This document shows positions 10,661-23,195 of a stretch of DNA of 64,000 nucleotides, in pieces. The stretch's first letter is position 1. Each line of letters opens with the position of its first letter. Position numbers and translations under genes: made by a program. The notes below the pieces were generated by a model. The model searched no databases and was not told the DNA's origin. It worked only from the letters and a program-made list of their open reading frames with translations. The DNA lies in assembly GCA_037074705.1 (NCBI GenBank), contig CM073593.1, forward strand, positions 21,952,001-22,016,000, in the 5' to 3' direction. Origin of the DNA: Zhengitettix transpicula (taxonomy: Eukaryota > Arthropoda > Insecta > Orthoptera > Tetrigidae).

Positions 10661-11690
10661 ACTAAATTTCCGTTAACATTTAATTTACATTATTGTTTAC
10701 CAGCATGAATTTTCATTAGTACATTAAAATTTTAATCACCTTAATGACGATAATAATAAATTTAATAACATACCGACTCATTAAAGGATATTTAACGTAA
10801 CAATTTCAGGAAACGGGAAATTATTAAAAGAAACTGGAAATGTTAATCAACAAAGGCTATTATTTTTCCAGAACCTCAAATAAAACGTTCACAAATGTTA
10901 CACAATTTGCTCATCAATAAATTTCAGAGAAGCTTTCACCTATTAAGGACACTAACATCTTACAGCATCGTTACTACAAGGCGTACTTATTAATTGTAAT
11001 GCAATTATAATGAAAGCAGAGAGACTGAACTTTTACATAAGGTTTTCCACAATTCAACACAGTTATGAGAATGCAGCAAACTCCACTATATTGTTTCATA
11101 ATTCTGTAAAGCCGACTTATTTTTCTACAGTAGACTCGTTGTGTTAATTCTTGCATCATTCATTAACGTCCACCATCAATTTCCGTCCAGACTTTCCACT
11201 TGGTCGTCCAGGATCACTTTTATAGTTCTTCATATAATGCGTCCTATCTAAAGCCACTTCCGTTCATTTATATATTTCACACAATTCCCTTTCTATTTAT
11301 TACTAAATTATATCTCAGCATTGAACGTTGCATTCTTCTTTGCAAACCGAATCACTACTTTGAATGTCAACGATTTTGATCTGTATCTCAAAGCTGACCA
11401 AACACATCTCAATTTATTGGGATATATTCCATGTCCTTCGAACGTACACCAACAAAGTGATTTGTAAATTAAGTTACATCAATAAGGATCCTGTTATTAT
11501 TATAAGTCGGGCCGGCGTATATCAATATTTCTAAACATAAGGCAGGTCATTAAGTACTTACAACGCCTAAGAGATGGCGCTGACCGTATCGAATAAATTT
11601 TGTTTCAGAGTCGGTACAAATTTTAACAATCGGCTGTCAAATTCTCGGCCATTACAGTTGCATGGTTTCAATTTTTTTACTTTCGGTACA
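10661..11690. other. AT-rich sequence, no gene seen
   Basis: No recognised repeat or coding frame. Confidence 0.4.
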
Positions 11691-12330
11691 ACTTAAGTTT
11701 GTGATATCCGAGCAGAGATTAAGCACGTCCAACAAATGGCAAAACCCGTAAAAATCTAAGTTGGAGAATAAGTTTCAACGAAATCGGGCATACACAAGTG
11801 AGGAACAACGTTCACTTAGGCATGATGACAAAATCCACGATGTTCCGTGATGTCTAAAATTCCGAGAAACGCCCACACAACCAAATTAAAAGTGGATTAG
11901 GTTTATCAAGAAAAACTGTGTCTCAAAAATATCCTGCAAAAGGGGTGCCTCGTTTTTTCCCACAATCGAGTTGGTCAAGCGCTTTATTTTGGCACAATCC
12001 TGACCACTTTCTACGTCTCTACATAAGTGTTGATGAAACATTGATTGACTACTACACTCACGGCACAAAATGATAATTATAATTTTTATGCGTCCTTATT
12101 GGATCGGTTGATCCTAGTAATTAATTTTACAAAGCGTCCACATTTATCCCAGATGAAAATTCGCTTCCATCAAGACAGTGGGACATATCTGCGCCATTAC
12201 GACGGTGATAATTTGACGAATTTAAGTTCGAAATTTACGCATCCACCGTTAAGTGACTTTTAAATAAACTCTGCGATTACATGCGAGTGAGTTAGCGACG
12301 CATCCACAGAGTAAGAAGCGGTTCAAAAGT
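11690..12330 (+). pseudogene. mariner transposase relic 2
   Basis: Two catalytic blocks are readable: FLRLYISVDETLIDYYTHGTK near 12005-12067 (first Asp) and KIRFHQDSGTYLRHY near 12152-12200 (second Asp), with KFTHPPLSDF close behind (third Asp region). The first two blocks are only about 48 codons apart, roughly half the usual distance, so there is an internal deletion. Frames shift between blocks and the N-terminal part is not clearly recognisable. It is inactive and resembles irritans-type mariners. Confidence 0.75.
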
Positions 12331-14241
12331 TAATAATGGTTTTGTAAAGAATAATCATCCAATGCATTTTTTCCGAATGGTTATATTTCTAATATAACTG
12401 ACCTCACAAACGTCGGACGTGACGAATATCTTAACACCTACAGCTTTTAGGAGCATTAACAAATGTCAGACGCCTGCTGTGTCTCGGACACTCGCATTTG
12501 AAAATTACATCATCAGTTGTTCCTTCTAATCCATTAATACATCACCGTCCGCCCCTTAATACCAGGACACAAATACACTCGGAGATGAATTTTCCGCGCA
12601 ATAATTATTTGAAGAAATATGCAGTTTTCATACAGCAGTATTAATTTACATTTGTAAATGACTTTTCTTTTTCTTGTAGGAACAACGCAATTTACATAAA
12701 TGGGAGAAAAATATTTCTATATTTGGGTAGATCAATAAATTAAAATATTTGTTAATATGACAAGGACTGAGCCAAAATGGAACCCTGTAGCGCTCCGAAG
12801 GATAAGTCGGAGAATATCAATTCTGTCATGTCTTGTTGTTTCCGATTCTGTAAACAGAACGAAATATTGTGGTCAGCTAAATGCCCTTTCACGAAATTAT
12901 AACACAATTATTTAGTTCTGACTATGTATTCTCAATTCTTTATTTCCTTATAATTTAAAGCTTTTTCTTTGGTACTTACGTAATGCTGTTTTTGGATTTT
13001 CTTGGCAATAAGGAATTAAACTGCTAAAATCTGTTTACGTAAATAAAAATTTTGATATTTCTTGGCTTAAGTTCCGAAAAACGTATTTGCGGTCAGTATC
13101 GTGGCACATATCTTGTTAAACGGGGGCATTAAATACGCAAACAAAACCCTCTTGTTATAATGTCAGGACCGAGTTTCACAGATTCCAAGCAGTTAGAACC
13201 TGTGGAATAGGCGAGAAAATGAATGCCAACGAACAATGCAAATTTTTTGGCACCATTACAAAATAGAAATTCAGTTGTGACAGACGTCCTCTGTCGGTAT
13301 GTTAACTTCTTAGTTTCTGATTTATGGACAATGGAGTCATAATAAAGTTTGTAATGATTTAATTAAAGTAAAAAACCGTTTCAATCCCAAATTTGCGGTC
13401 ATGAACGTTGTGTAAGAATGGCTAAATTATATAAAATATGTCTGTGTCAAAATTAAACTAATTAGATAAATAAATAGCTAAATAAATGAGTGCTAAATAA
13501 ATAACACCACTAATTTTTGCCTCTCTTTGACTGTTTATTTATCGAAGTCTCAATTATGTTCATGATACTTTAAATAAATATTTATAAAATTTGGAAGGGG
13601 GTTTAAACGTATTTCATTTTCATATATATCTGACAGTTAAAATTAATTAATAATATTATAAAATCTGAAGAGGTCTTAACTTTCGGAATGAAACGTTATG
13701 TGGTTTATTAAATATTGAATCAGCCCATTTAATAAATATTTTTCTGACTTCATTGGTGATAAATCATTAAATTTAATTTATAAATTGTCAGATGATGTTT
13801 AATTTTAATCTTATTTTCTTGGCAGCGTCTTTCTGTCTTTACGATGCAGAAGGCATATATATTATTCACAATATATTCTTTTAATTTTGTTAAATGGATT
13901 ACGTATCACTAAGCGGTTTTCGTAATCAAACCAGAATTCCTTATTGACGTACATTTTTTTCCGTAATATTTTAAATATTTTTCGTTTGTATTTTTTATCT
14001 ACACTATAATTATTTTTCTTCCGCCCTAAACGTAGTCTAAAAATAATAGTAAGATCATTTTACGGAATATAAAACAATTAAGGGAAATATAATTAAAACA
14101 TTGCATGTTTCATTGTTCACTAATCATGGCAAATAAACTTAAATTATTTATACAAATATTATAAGTTATTTGACAGTCTTCGCCATCTAGTATGAAATTG
14201 GAGGTTCTGAACTAAATGTTAATAACTATTTAATTAAAATT
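12331..14241. other. AT-rich sequence, no gene seen
   Basis: No recognised element. The stretch 13400-14200 is very AT-rich. Confidence 0.4.
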
Positions 14242-14428
14242 TAGGCGGCAGCTGGCCGACTATTGCAATGGCAATAGCGGACAACTCTTACCGTTTGCTC
14301 AAGTTCTGTGACCCCGAAACATACACCAGCTTTGGGAACCTTAGTTCAAAAAACCAGAGAGGGGAGAAGGCATCCTCAAAGGATGGGAAGGTTCACCTGC
14401 GAGAGAATGCTTTCACTAGCTTCCTTCC
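14242..14428 (-). repeat. Family A repeat, copy 4a, 5' half
   Basis: Reversed family A from the CGGCCAGCTGCC block back to the 5' hairpin and GGAAG start at 14428. In element orientation it follows copy 4b head to tail. Confidence 0.8.
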
Positions 14429-14438
14429 CGACAACAAC

Positions 14439-14792
14439 TTTTTATTTTATTTTAGGGGAACAGGCTACATGAGGATAATCCACATAGTGGCAACTCCCCT
14501 TTAATAGCATAGGAAGAGATTTGATAGAGGGGATGCGGAAGGGTAGAGGAAGGTAGCCATGGGTTAACTACGGCCCCCGGGCTATGGTTTAATTATCCTA
14601 CCCGGCAATTCGCCTAAAAGTGATGCAGGGAAAATCCTAGAAAAACCTGCATCAGGTAATTCGGGCATTTTGTATTTATCCCACGCCCTTACGATGGCGG
14701 GAGAGGGGTTTGCTGTGGGGTCGCAGCTTTCCCCTCGCCGTGCCTTGACCGGTTTAGGAGGCAGATGGCCGACTTTTCCAATAGGAATTACG
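14439..14792 (-). repeat. Family A repeat, copy 4b, 3' half
   Basis: Reversed family A with its A-rich tail at 14439-14453 and sequence reading to the CGGCCATCTGCCTCC block. Its tail abuts the 5' end of copy 4a, giving a head-to-tail pair. Confidence 0.8.
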
Positions 14793-14900
14793 GAACAGTC
14801 AGCCCGGGCTATGAACGTATTTACTGACTCTTGAAGATGATTTAACAGAACGTTTATTAGAAAAAATTCTATTTAAAACATAATATTTAGCAAACACAAC

Positions 14901-14928
14901 GTTTCGTCCCTGATTGCGAACTCTTCAG
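14901..14928 (-). ncRNA. Hammerhead-ribozyme-like motif
   Basis: On the minus strand CTGAAGA is followed by a hairpin (GTTC..GGAC type, one G-U) and GAAACGTTGTG. CUGANGA and GAAA are the invariant core strands of hammerhead ribozymes. The cleavage-site strand was not identified. Confidence 0.45.
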
Positions 14929-15369
14929 ATATATAGTTGCAATAAAATTGTAATTTATTACGACGGTTTCAGAAGCGTTGTGAGACATTTATTTAGCACT
15001 TATTTTTGTCAGTTATCTGGAAATTTATATATCTACTTAGTATATTTTTCCCCGGACTCTTTATTTTATCATTTTGGTAATGATGTTTGGTTAATTCTTC
15101 CTTACACTGTCGTAAAAACACTGCTTCACCATCACATTTGGGTAATATATACGGTACATTCCGTGTAATTCTGCAGTTCAACTGTCCCGGCGGAGTATAA
15201 ATTGACGAGGCGTCGTTGGAAACTTCGTGTTATTGTTACAACAGTTTACAATGTTACTTTCAGTTGGATATATTCGTAGCTAGTTTCATGTTCAATTAAC
15301 TCAGTTTACTACTGGTTGTTTACTCAAATAACCTGCTACAGTAGCAGCTAAAATAATTAAACAATTTCA

Positions 15370-15877
15370 ACTGCGAGGGCTATGTTCTCTTGCAGGCAGA
15401 ACCTTATAGGAGAGACACGAAGGGGCTACCTTTGGGGATGCCTTTTCCTCTCCGTTTTTGAACTAAGGTTCCCACAAGCCAAGGCACCTCGGCCTGATTT
15501 GAGAGGTGTATGTTCCGGGGTCACAGCCCTTGGGCATATTCCCATTGGAATAGTCGGCCAGCTGCCTCCTAAACTGGTCGAGGCACGGAGAAGGGAATGC
15601 TGCGTCGCTACAGCAAACTCCTTTCCCGCTATCGGAAAGGCGTGGGACAAGTACCCAATGCCCGACCTACCTGATGCAGGTTTTTCTAGGGGTTTCCCTG
15701 CATTACTTTTAGGCGAATGCCGGGTAGGATCCTTAAAATATAGCCCGGGGCCCTAGTTAACCCTTGGCTACCTTCCTCTACCCTTCCACATCCCCCCTTT
15801 CAAATCCCTTCCTATGCTATTAGAGGGGAGTTGCCCAACGTGGATTACCCTCATGTAGTCTGTTGCCCTAAAAAAAT
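15370..15877 (+). repeat. Family A repeat, copy 5, near full length
   Basis: Runs from the 5' hairpin region (CTGCGAGG..CTTGCAGG) to the A-rich tail at 15869-15876. A small internal gap removes the GGTAAGAGTTGTCCGC segment. It lies about 0.6 kb from the oppositely oriented pair 4a/4b. Confidence 0.88.
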
Positions 15878-16520
15878 AATAATAAACAATTTCATATTAA
15901 TATGACATTATAAGCGAACAATTGACCATGAATTATTTCACATATTCAATTTTCTTGACAAGGTTTCCATTGGGATCAAATTTGGGAATTTAAATAGCGA
16001 AAATGCCAACCAACCTCGGTTATTCAACTTATGAGTTATTACTTGGCGGGAGATCACCGAATTATGATTTAACATGTTCCGTTTCCAGCATTACTTTCTT
16101 AGTTACATAAACATTTTCAGCCCTTTCAAAGATCCCAGTTATAAAATAATAGGACAGTGAATGAATTCGACTCGTGGCTTTAACGGGCAATAGATTCTAC
16201 AGTAACATAGACCATTTATTTAAGCCCGCCATTTTGACGTGGTCAGAACTTAATTAGCATGCTGAATGTCCAAACGCAGTAAACCTCAAAAACTGCGAAT
16301 CTGATTACCCATTCCAGCTATATGGAAATTTTATTATAATTAAACCTTTCTAAACACCAGCTGATAAGGCAGAACTAGAAGTTAACCGGCATCGAATGAA
16401 AGCGACAGAGTCGACACTAATGTAAACATTCTGAACAATTAGTTCACCTCCTCTCAACTATGATCAATTCACAAACATCTTTTCTTCGAAGTGCAAAATT
16501 ATTAGTTTTAAATTGTTACC
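15878..16520. other. No gene seen
   Basis: Ordinary AT-rich sequence without a recognised repeat or frame. Confidence 0.4.
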
Positions 16521-16524
16521 GAGG

Positions 16525-16575
16525 GGACGGCGCGTATCAAGCTAAGAGCCTGGGTTCGATTCCCAGTACGGTCGA
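16525..16575 (+). repeat. tRNA 3'-half-like sequence
   Basis: GCCTGGGTTCGATTCCCAG forms a T-arm stem-loop with the polymerase III B-box core GGTTCGATTCC. No matching D-arm or acceptor 5' strand lies at the right distance, so this is a tRNA or tRNA-derived SINE remnant. Confidence 0.5.
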
Positions 16576-17277
16576 GATCTTTCTATCCTAATCCGTTAAT
16601 ATACTTCTGTAACATATCAAAGCTTTCATTATATTTACTCAGCAAATTTACATTTTAAATTAATATATATTTATAAAATTCTTTTAAAATAATTATTTTA
16701 ATATTTTTCTGCCAATTAGTAACACTGAGTCGGGTGGTTTGCAAATTTCAGCATTTAATATCCTCGGAATTACGCATTAAATTTATTTCTGCATATGGTT
16801 AAGCTGTAATTAACATGACTGGAACAATATTTAATCATAGAGGTGACTTGAAATGGTAGCAAGAAAATGATTTGCCATGTCAGACAAATTATAACCCACT
16901 AATACTTACTAAGCTTAAATTATTTTAGAAATATTGTGTGCTTCTTCTTCATTGAAACAGTATTAAAAATATATTATGTAACTATAGTTGTGATTGACAA
17001 TCAGTTTTGCCGGCGACTCCCAACCGATTGAAATCTTCACACCAATTTCAAGTCTATGTTACAAGAAATCATTAATTAAAAAAACGGACAGATTTATCGT
17101 CGTCAGTTGCCATCCACATGCATTCAATTGACACTTATTCACAACACGGTTTAATGGCAGATTGGTCCATAAGATCGGCGGATATGTGAACACCTCTAGT
17201 AAGCTAAAACAGTTCTCAGCCGTCGTGAATAAAATGCAGGCGAATAATGGTTTTGTGGTATTGTCCGTATGTTGCAG

Positions 17278-17382
17278 ATCTCCGACCAGGCACCCACCGC
17301 CACCTTTAGTGGTCCAGGCGCCGCCTTCCAGCGAAGACGAGGACGCCGGTGAACTATGCGTCTTGGTGGACGCCTCCGATGG
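17278..17382 (+). CDS. Internal coding exon, phase 2 at both ends
   Basis: Flanked by an acceptor ending TTGCAG (17272-17277) and a strong donor GTGAGT (17383-17388). The 105-nt exon keeps frame (35 codons) and is much less AT-rich than its surroundings. It encodes a Pro-rich part (HPPPPLVVQAPP) then an acidic part (SSEDEDAGELCVLVDASDG). A TGA lies just past the donor in the same frame, so it must be spliced. Its phase-2 end joins in frame to the exon at 37155, across about 19.8 kb. I do not recognise the protein; the composition suggests a disordered linker. Confidence 0.6.
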
Positions 17383-17639
17383 GTGAGTCATTCATCTAAA
17401 CACACCTGATATATACACTCGCATGTTTCAATTATTTCTGTCACTAACAGAACAAAGCTGATTAGTTCAGCTTCTAATTAAAATAGCCTAATATTCCTAG
17501 AATTAAAGATAGCGTAATGGCTAAGTCCATTTGTTTTCCGAATTTATTTTCGTCTACGAGAAATGATATTTGAAGCAAACTGAGTAATAATAGTGGCGTT
17601 AACCCGTGTTGCTACACGAATAGGCCTGCATATTTAAAA

Positions 17640-18010
17640 TAAAATTACATCCTACCGTCATCTTATTCACCACCATCACCTTCAAAATAGTCCCTTTGGG
17701 AATGCATTCACAGCCCCCATTGTTTTTCCCACGAATTGAAAGCTTCAGCGTGCTGGCAGTTCTTTTCGTTGGCATTCTTAGTACCGACAGCGATTCTACT
17801 TAAACGTCCTCAACTCGGTGAAATCGTCGGCCCCTTAAGTCCATTTTGATCCTCGGGAACAGGGGAAAAGTCACAAGGGGGCGAGGTCGGCTGAGGAACA
17901 ATTGGCTTTTTGTAGTACGTCAGAATGTCCTGCAGTTGCGGTACAGAATTTGCAGAAAACCGTTTCGTGTTCAGTTTCTCAGGTAAAATCCTCTGGTACG
18001 TCTCATGCAT
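17640..18010 (-). pseudogene. mariner transposase relic 3, C-terminal part
   Basis: The minus strand reads FSANSVPQLQDI, a PTSPPCDF block in the place of SPDLAPCDF (third catalytic Asp), a short segment like LKGxRF, and a C-terminal SQRDYFEGDGGE near 17680. This is the usual mariner order with the ending DYFEG. Frameshifts separate the blocks. No N-terminal half was found upstream on that strand, so it is truncated. Confidence 0.65.
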
Positions 18011-18459
18011 TACAGATGAGGTTTCACAATGGCAATTCTGGAATCATATAGCGATTATCTGCCAACGTTTAAACAACTCGTTAGTTCGATAGTAGCCTAT
18101 AGAAAGTCCTCCAAAACACCGCTTCAATATAAAATATGTTTCTGTAACGGTTTACTCAAGTAAAATATAACAGTTTATGCAGGCACGTCGACCTCTGTAA
18201 TCAAGAATGGTCAATTTCGCCACACAACAATGGTAGCTGGCTAATAAGTACAAAACATGACCAGCACATAATCTTCAGATATTGATTCACGAAGGATTTA
18301 TGAAGTACCATATGGGCGGCACTGCGTCATACAAAACAGCATTTACGAGCTTAAAAAAAATTCATGGAGCTTTTGGATAGCATCGCGTACTTACACGATA
18401 TCATTAATAAACATTTCTGTAACAAATCATGTAACACACAAGTATAATGTTTGTAATGG

Positions 18460-18463
<4 letters not shown>

Positions 18464-18496
<33 letters not shown>
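18464..18496. repeat. (AT)n microsatellite
   Basis: Uninterrupted AT dinucleotides directly abutting an LTR-like element at 18497. Confidence 0.95.
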
Positions 18497-18499
<3 letters not shown>

Positions 18500-19349
18500 A
18501 GTAATTGTTAATTAACACATTGTGCTAATTGGAAAGTTGGATTGTAGAGGACTCATTATTAGTGAATATAGAGTGGACGCCACAACAAGGCGGCAACGCA
18601 AAGAAAACATTGTTGGGCAGTTGAGAGAGTTTACGCGCTCAAAATCTAAGAGACGAACGAAGAGTCAGAAATGTGCAGTCGGGCATAGAACAGCGAGGTG
18701 TAAAGACCAGAAAATTCATGTTATTAAAAGTTTTGCAGTCGGGAAGGAGAGAGTGAAACTAATGTTGTAATCGGTGGCCGAGCATAAATTCAACCTGCTG
18801 GCCATAGAAAAACCAAGGAAGTACATTTTCCAACTAAAGTCACGAGATCTGCAAATCCAGGTTGCAGCAAAGCATCGAGAATCTACCAATTTGTGTTAGA
18901 CCAACTAACAAAACTACGCCAATTAGAATTTGTTGACATTTAGAGTCTGTGAGTACTAGAATCAGTGATATCCCCAAATTTTGTGCACGAAAAACCTAAA
19001 ATGAGACCTGGGCGGCCGTAAGTAGAAAAACTTTAAAATCATATTGTAAACCATTTTTAAAAGATAAAAGTCAGATCGTTCTTTAATTTTAATTATTTAA
19101 TTATTACATTTAAATTCAATCTGTAGTGTTATTTCTTCCACAACAAAGTTCGTCTAGGTTTCAGACGCATTAACTTCCATAAAAGCTAAATGTAATTTTA
19201 TTGTATAAATTCATCCATTTATCAAACCCAGTTTAAGACCCTGAGATCCCAAATATTATTGTGTATTTAAAATTATAATAAATCTTGTTTAATAGTTTTC
19301 CCTTAACAATCTTTTTATTCAAAGCAGCCACATTTATTTAATTATTACA
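18497..19349 (+). mobile_element. Family F LTR-like element 1
   Basis: Begins TGTAGTAATT after (AT)n and ends AATTATTACA before ATATATATA. It contains a GTAAGT donor-like site at 19018-19023 after GGGCGGCC and the family block AACCCAGTTTAAGACCCTGAGA near 19225. TGTA..TACA termini suit a solo LTR. It shares blocks with 20438, 33132 and 59439. Confidence 0.6.
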
Positions 19350-19363
19350 ATATATATATTATA

Positions 19364-20429
19364 ATATACAAAATTACTTAATGAAACAAAGATGCCACCA
19401 CGTTGGAGACAAATTATGTAATATACAAAATATACTAAAACCAAATATTCCAACACGTTGTGGCACCTAATTATAAGGTATACAAAATTAATAAAAAAAT
19501 AAACCACCACGTCAGAGAATCAAATTATGTAGTATTCAATTTAAGTGAAACAAAGGAAGAAATTTATAAGGTTTTTCCCTTGAAATTAAACCAAAAATTA
19601 TTTTAAAGAGATAACAAAAGATTATTTTATTACAATTTCGACTTACATTGAATTTTGTACATTTTATGTTTTTAATCAAATGCCTCGGCTTTAATGAGAA
19701 TCAAAAACTTCAGGGCCGCTTATATAGGACCTCTAATATTGATAGTGGTTTGCAACTGTCTCTAAATTTAAAAAGGAATATACAAATTTAAACTACAATA
19801 ACAAAATTTTATAAAAAGAACCTAACAACAAGAAACTGGAGAATTCTGTCGGCTAGTTATTTACATAAAGATTTACAAAATCAAGTTTCTACATACCATT
19901 TATATTCATAGCTGCTCTGGTACCGGTTTGTGCACTCGTGGTTATTTTAATTTTAAATAACAAACATTTTATTTACATGCCATAGCATTGATTGCTAGTT
20001 CGTTTCACTTCACCAAAATTCCTGCGCCTCTCTAACAGTTCCCGAACTTTACTGTCGTACGTATTGTCACACTCGGTTTTGCTGTAAACATACCATTAAT
20101 AAATACGCTGAATGCGGCTACCACTGGCCGGTCCGCCACAACAGACTGCAGTAAACACTCCGGTCAGGCCCCAAAACACCCTCTCCAAGACTTCTCTATT
20201 GGTCAGGTCCTTCAAACACTCTGCTCTGGCTCCAAAAACACACTCGTTTTCCGCCAAAGTTCTGTGCGCGTACGATTTTCGATAATAATCCATAGCATCC
20301 TATATAGTCTCTGAATTCTTGCGCCACACTAACTGTTCTGTAATATTCTCTGGCGTCAAAGTTACGCCGACAATAATATAAAAGAAAAAAATTAAATAAA
20401 ATGTACATTAAAAATTGTTGATCTCTACA
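19364..20429 (-). mobile_element. Family F LTR-like element 2
   Basis: Reversed. It starts at 20429 (TGTAGAGATC) and ends near 19364. Blocks shared with 41335, 46791, 58518 and 62591 include the GTCGGCGTAACTTTG block, the TGGCGCAAGAATTCAGAG block, the CCAAAACACxCTC block and CAGGGCCGCTTATA. Near the 3' end (19380-19560) three spaced units each carry a TGGC..ACGTGG core. Confidence 0.65.
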
Positions 20430-20437
20430 ATATATAT

Positions 20438-21525
20438 TGTAATGGCAATTAATTAGGCCATTAATTGTTTGGACATAAAATTTGAATTGTTTAAGAAATC
20501 CATTATAGCGGTCTGATGGAACAAAGCGACAATAGAAAAGCGAGCTCACTTGCTTTGTCGAAAAGTCAAAAATGGCGTATGCGCGCTAAAACTGGAGAGA
20601 ACTAGGAGTCAGTTGGTGGCGGGACTTTTCAGAGGACGGAACAAATAATACCATAGCAGAGACTAGCCATCGTTAATGTGTTATTAAACAAAGTTGTGAA
20701 TTTAAGACAAAGTAAAAACATTCACAGAAGTAATACCTCGTAAATATCGCTAAGTAAATGCAGTTTACGTATACAGCCAGCCCGGAAAGTCTCAGAGAGT
20801 TTTACGTCTGTAGCCAGCTAGAAAAGGAAGTCAGTTTTTTTACGTCTACAGCCAGGAGCTAAAGAAAAGTTAGTTTGCTCTGAAAGAATAAACAGTTAAA
20901 ATAAATCGTCAAGGAGATACTTTGCAGTTTACGTCCAATTCAGTAAAAGACTAATAAATCTACGAATCATAGAATTCCTGTAAGGAAAGCAGACATTAGA
21001 TAGCTGACATAAAGGAGGATCATCCGAGTTCTTGTGAGCCTATCAATTTTGACTTCAATAGTGTAAAATCTGTGAGTCGACTTTTAAAATCAGTGTATAA
21101 TTTTGCAATAGTGTACTTCCGAAACGAAAAAGAATACTGGTACCAGCTGGACACTACGTAAGTAACAAAACCAAAACTAATGATTAATTGTAAACTTTAA
21201 TTAAAGGATAAAGTCGGATTTCGTTCTCTTTTAATTGTCAATCAGAGATAATTTCTTTACTTTTAATTTCTTTCTATCGACATATTGTTTAGGTAAATTA
21301 TGAACTGTTTGTTAATAAGATTTTTAAATCAACTTGTTGTGTCCATTATCAAACCCAGTAGAGGCCCTGAGAGAGAGAAAGATCTCAAATTTTGTTGTAA
21401 TTATCTTTATTGCCACAAAATAAATAAATATTTTGTTTGTTAATTTTTGATTATTATTTCATTTAATTAACGCCTTCCATTTAATTATTACCTAAATGGC
21501 GCTTTACGTGAGGCAAATTCATTAA
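20438..21525 (+). mobile_element. Family F LTR-like element 3
   Basis: Starts TGTAATGGCAATTAATTAGG eight bases after element 2 and matches the reversed copy 33132-34245 along most of its length. Shared parts are a promoter-like upstream segment, a leader with AGCTGGACACTAC then GTAAGT (21158-21163), the AACCCAGTAGAGGCCCTGAGAG block, and an AAATAAATAAATA signal near 21420. A TGGCGCTTTACGTGAGGC unit lies at 21497-21514, and the end lies in AT repeats. Confidence 0.7.
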
Positions 21526-21590
21526 ATTATATATATATATATATATAATATATAATAATAATTATATATAATAATATATATATATATAAT
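21526..21590. repeat. AT-rich simple repeat
   Basis: Irregular (AT)n and TAATA units following the family F element. Confidence 0.9.
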
Positions 21591-23195
21591 CGCAGCAAAT
21601 GCCAAATCTAGCACATAAAGACCAGAAGTAATGGAAAACCAATTCTGTGTTAAACAGAATTAAATATGATTTTATAGTCACATTATTTCTGAAAGATAAC
21701 TTATTTTACAGATCTTTGTTTACATTTCTTGTTTCACAATTACCACTCACTCCCTCAGCTCGTCTTTCACCTTATACACAATGCAGAACCGATTTCAGTT
21801 GATCCACAAACTCAAAAATTAAAAAAATAGAATTCAGTCTTTCTCGATGTAAAGAATGAATAAAATCTGCCAATGAACGTCACCGAAACGTTTTGCATAC
21901 AATTTTCCACAGGTTTAGAAGTCCGAGAAGATTTCATTGAAATAAAATTAACCGGGAGTTTTAAACGTGTTTTTGATAACGATTTAAAAATTCGTATCAA
22001 GTAACTCGAAACATTATAAAACTAAGACTAAGGATACAGAAAATGTATAATCAGTGATTATTAAGTTCTATTGAAATTGTTGTGTTTAATGTTTATTTTG
22101 AGAAAAAAAGGTACACAAATTTGGAAAAAAATATGTATAAAACTAAGATTACCATAATCCGTTTTTAGATCCAGATTATTTTAAAATAAATAGTATTATA
22201 AGTAGGTATAGTCGTTTCATTTCCCAAGTCGGACTAATCGACCTTATAACATTGCGCTTCCGTATTATATGCATTCAGAAATTGAGAAAATAAACTAGGT
22301 GCTCAAGTTCCTACACTCATCTTTGAGATTAAAACGTTTTAATATAATCTGACAATTACGTATTATTTTCAAAGCAAAAATTCGTTTCAATACAATTTTG
22401 ATTCAGGTAATTATGTAATTTTTTTCGGCCACAGCAATCATAGAACGTTGTCTAAATTCATAATTGTATTTTACACGATTTCCTGAAGAAGTCCATCAAA
22501 ATTGTAGACGAAACGTTGTATTCCAACAAAATTTAAATTTTTTCTCGCATATTGGCTGTTTGATTAATTATTAATAAGAAAATTAATTTGCAAAGAGGAA
22601 ATAAAATATTGTGTATAGGGAGCAGCTAATTAATATGATAGTAAATCCCAATACAAGCATCATATGTCTTTCTAGAACATTGACGTAGAAGTGAGGAGAA
22701 ACCTTGGTTGCGGAAGACCAAAGGTGAATGTATGAATAATGAAAGAGTAGGGATTGAGTTGCAGACGTCCTATAGAAGATAAGAATTTCAAGAGGGCAAG
22801 ATGCATTGCGACAAGTGCAGATAGTCTGGGGACTCGAGGGGAATTTTGAACTGCGGCCAAGAGAACTGAATTTTAATAAGCAATAAAAAAAAACTGGTAC
22901 TAACTGGGCCAAACAATCCGAGAAAGTAAATAAAGTAAATGGGAATATATTTGAACAATTATTGATATAGCTAAAATGTATGGGTGATATATATTGATGC
23001 TACAGTAAATCAGTATTAATAGAAAGTATAACTTAGAAGTATTTATTAAGGACGACAGAAAATATTCAGCATTCCTTTATTTATTTAGGAATTATCGAAA
23101 AACGAAATAATTAATCCAACCTTTATAATGCTGGTGAAGTAGCACGATGCGCATATTTTTAATAATAGTACAATACTATAACGCGAAGTAAGATT
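21591..23195. other. AT-rich sequence without a recognised gene
   Basis: Apart from the hammerhead-like motif at 22483, no element or convincing frame is seen. Confidence 0.4.
22483..22514 (+). ncRNA. Hammerhead-like motif
   Basis: CTGAAGA at 22483-22489, a GTC..GAC stem, then GAAACGTTGTA. The core strands are intact but stem II is short. Confidence 0.35.

Noticed and set aside
16525..16575. Functional tRNA gene
   Set aside because: Only the T-arm half is tRNA-like; there is no D-arm, anticodon arm or complete acceptor stem.
19380..19560. CRISPR-like array of spaced repeats
   Set aside because: Units are imperfect, only three, unequal in spacing, and recur as subterminal parts of family F elements in a eukaryotic genome.
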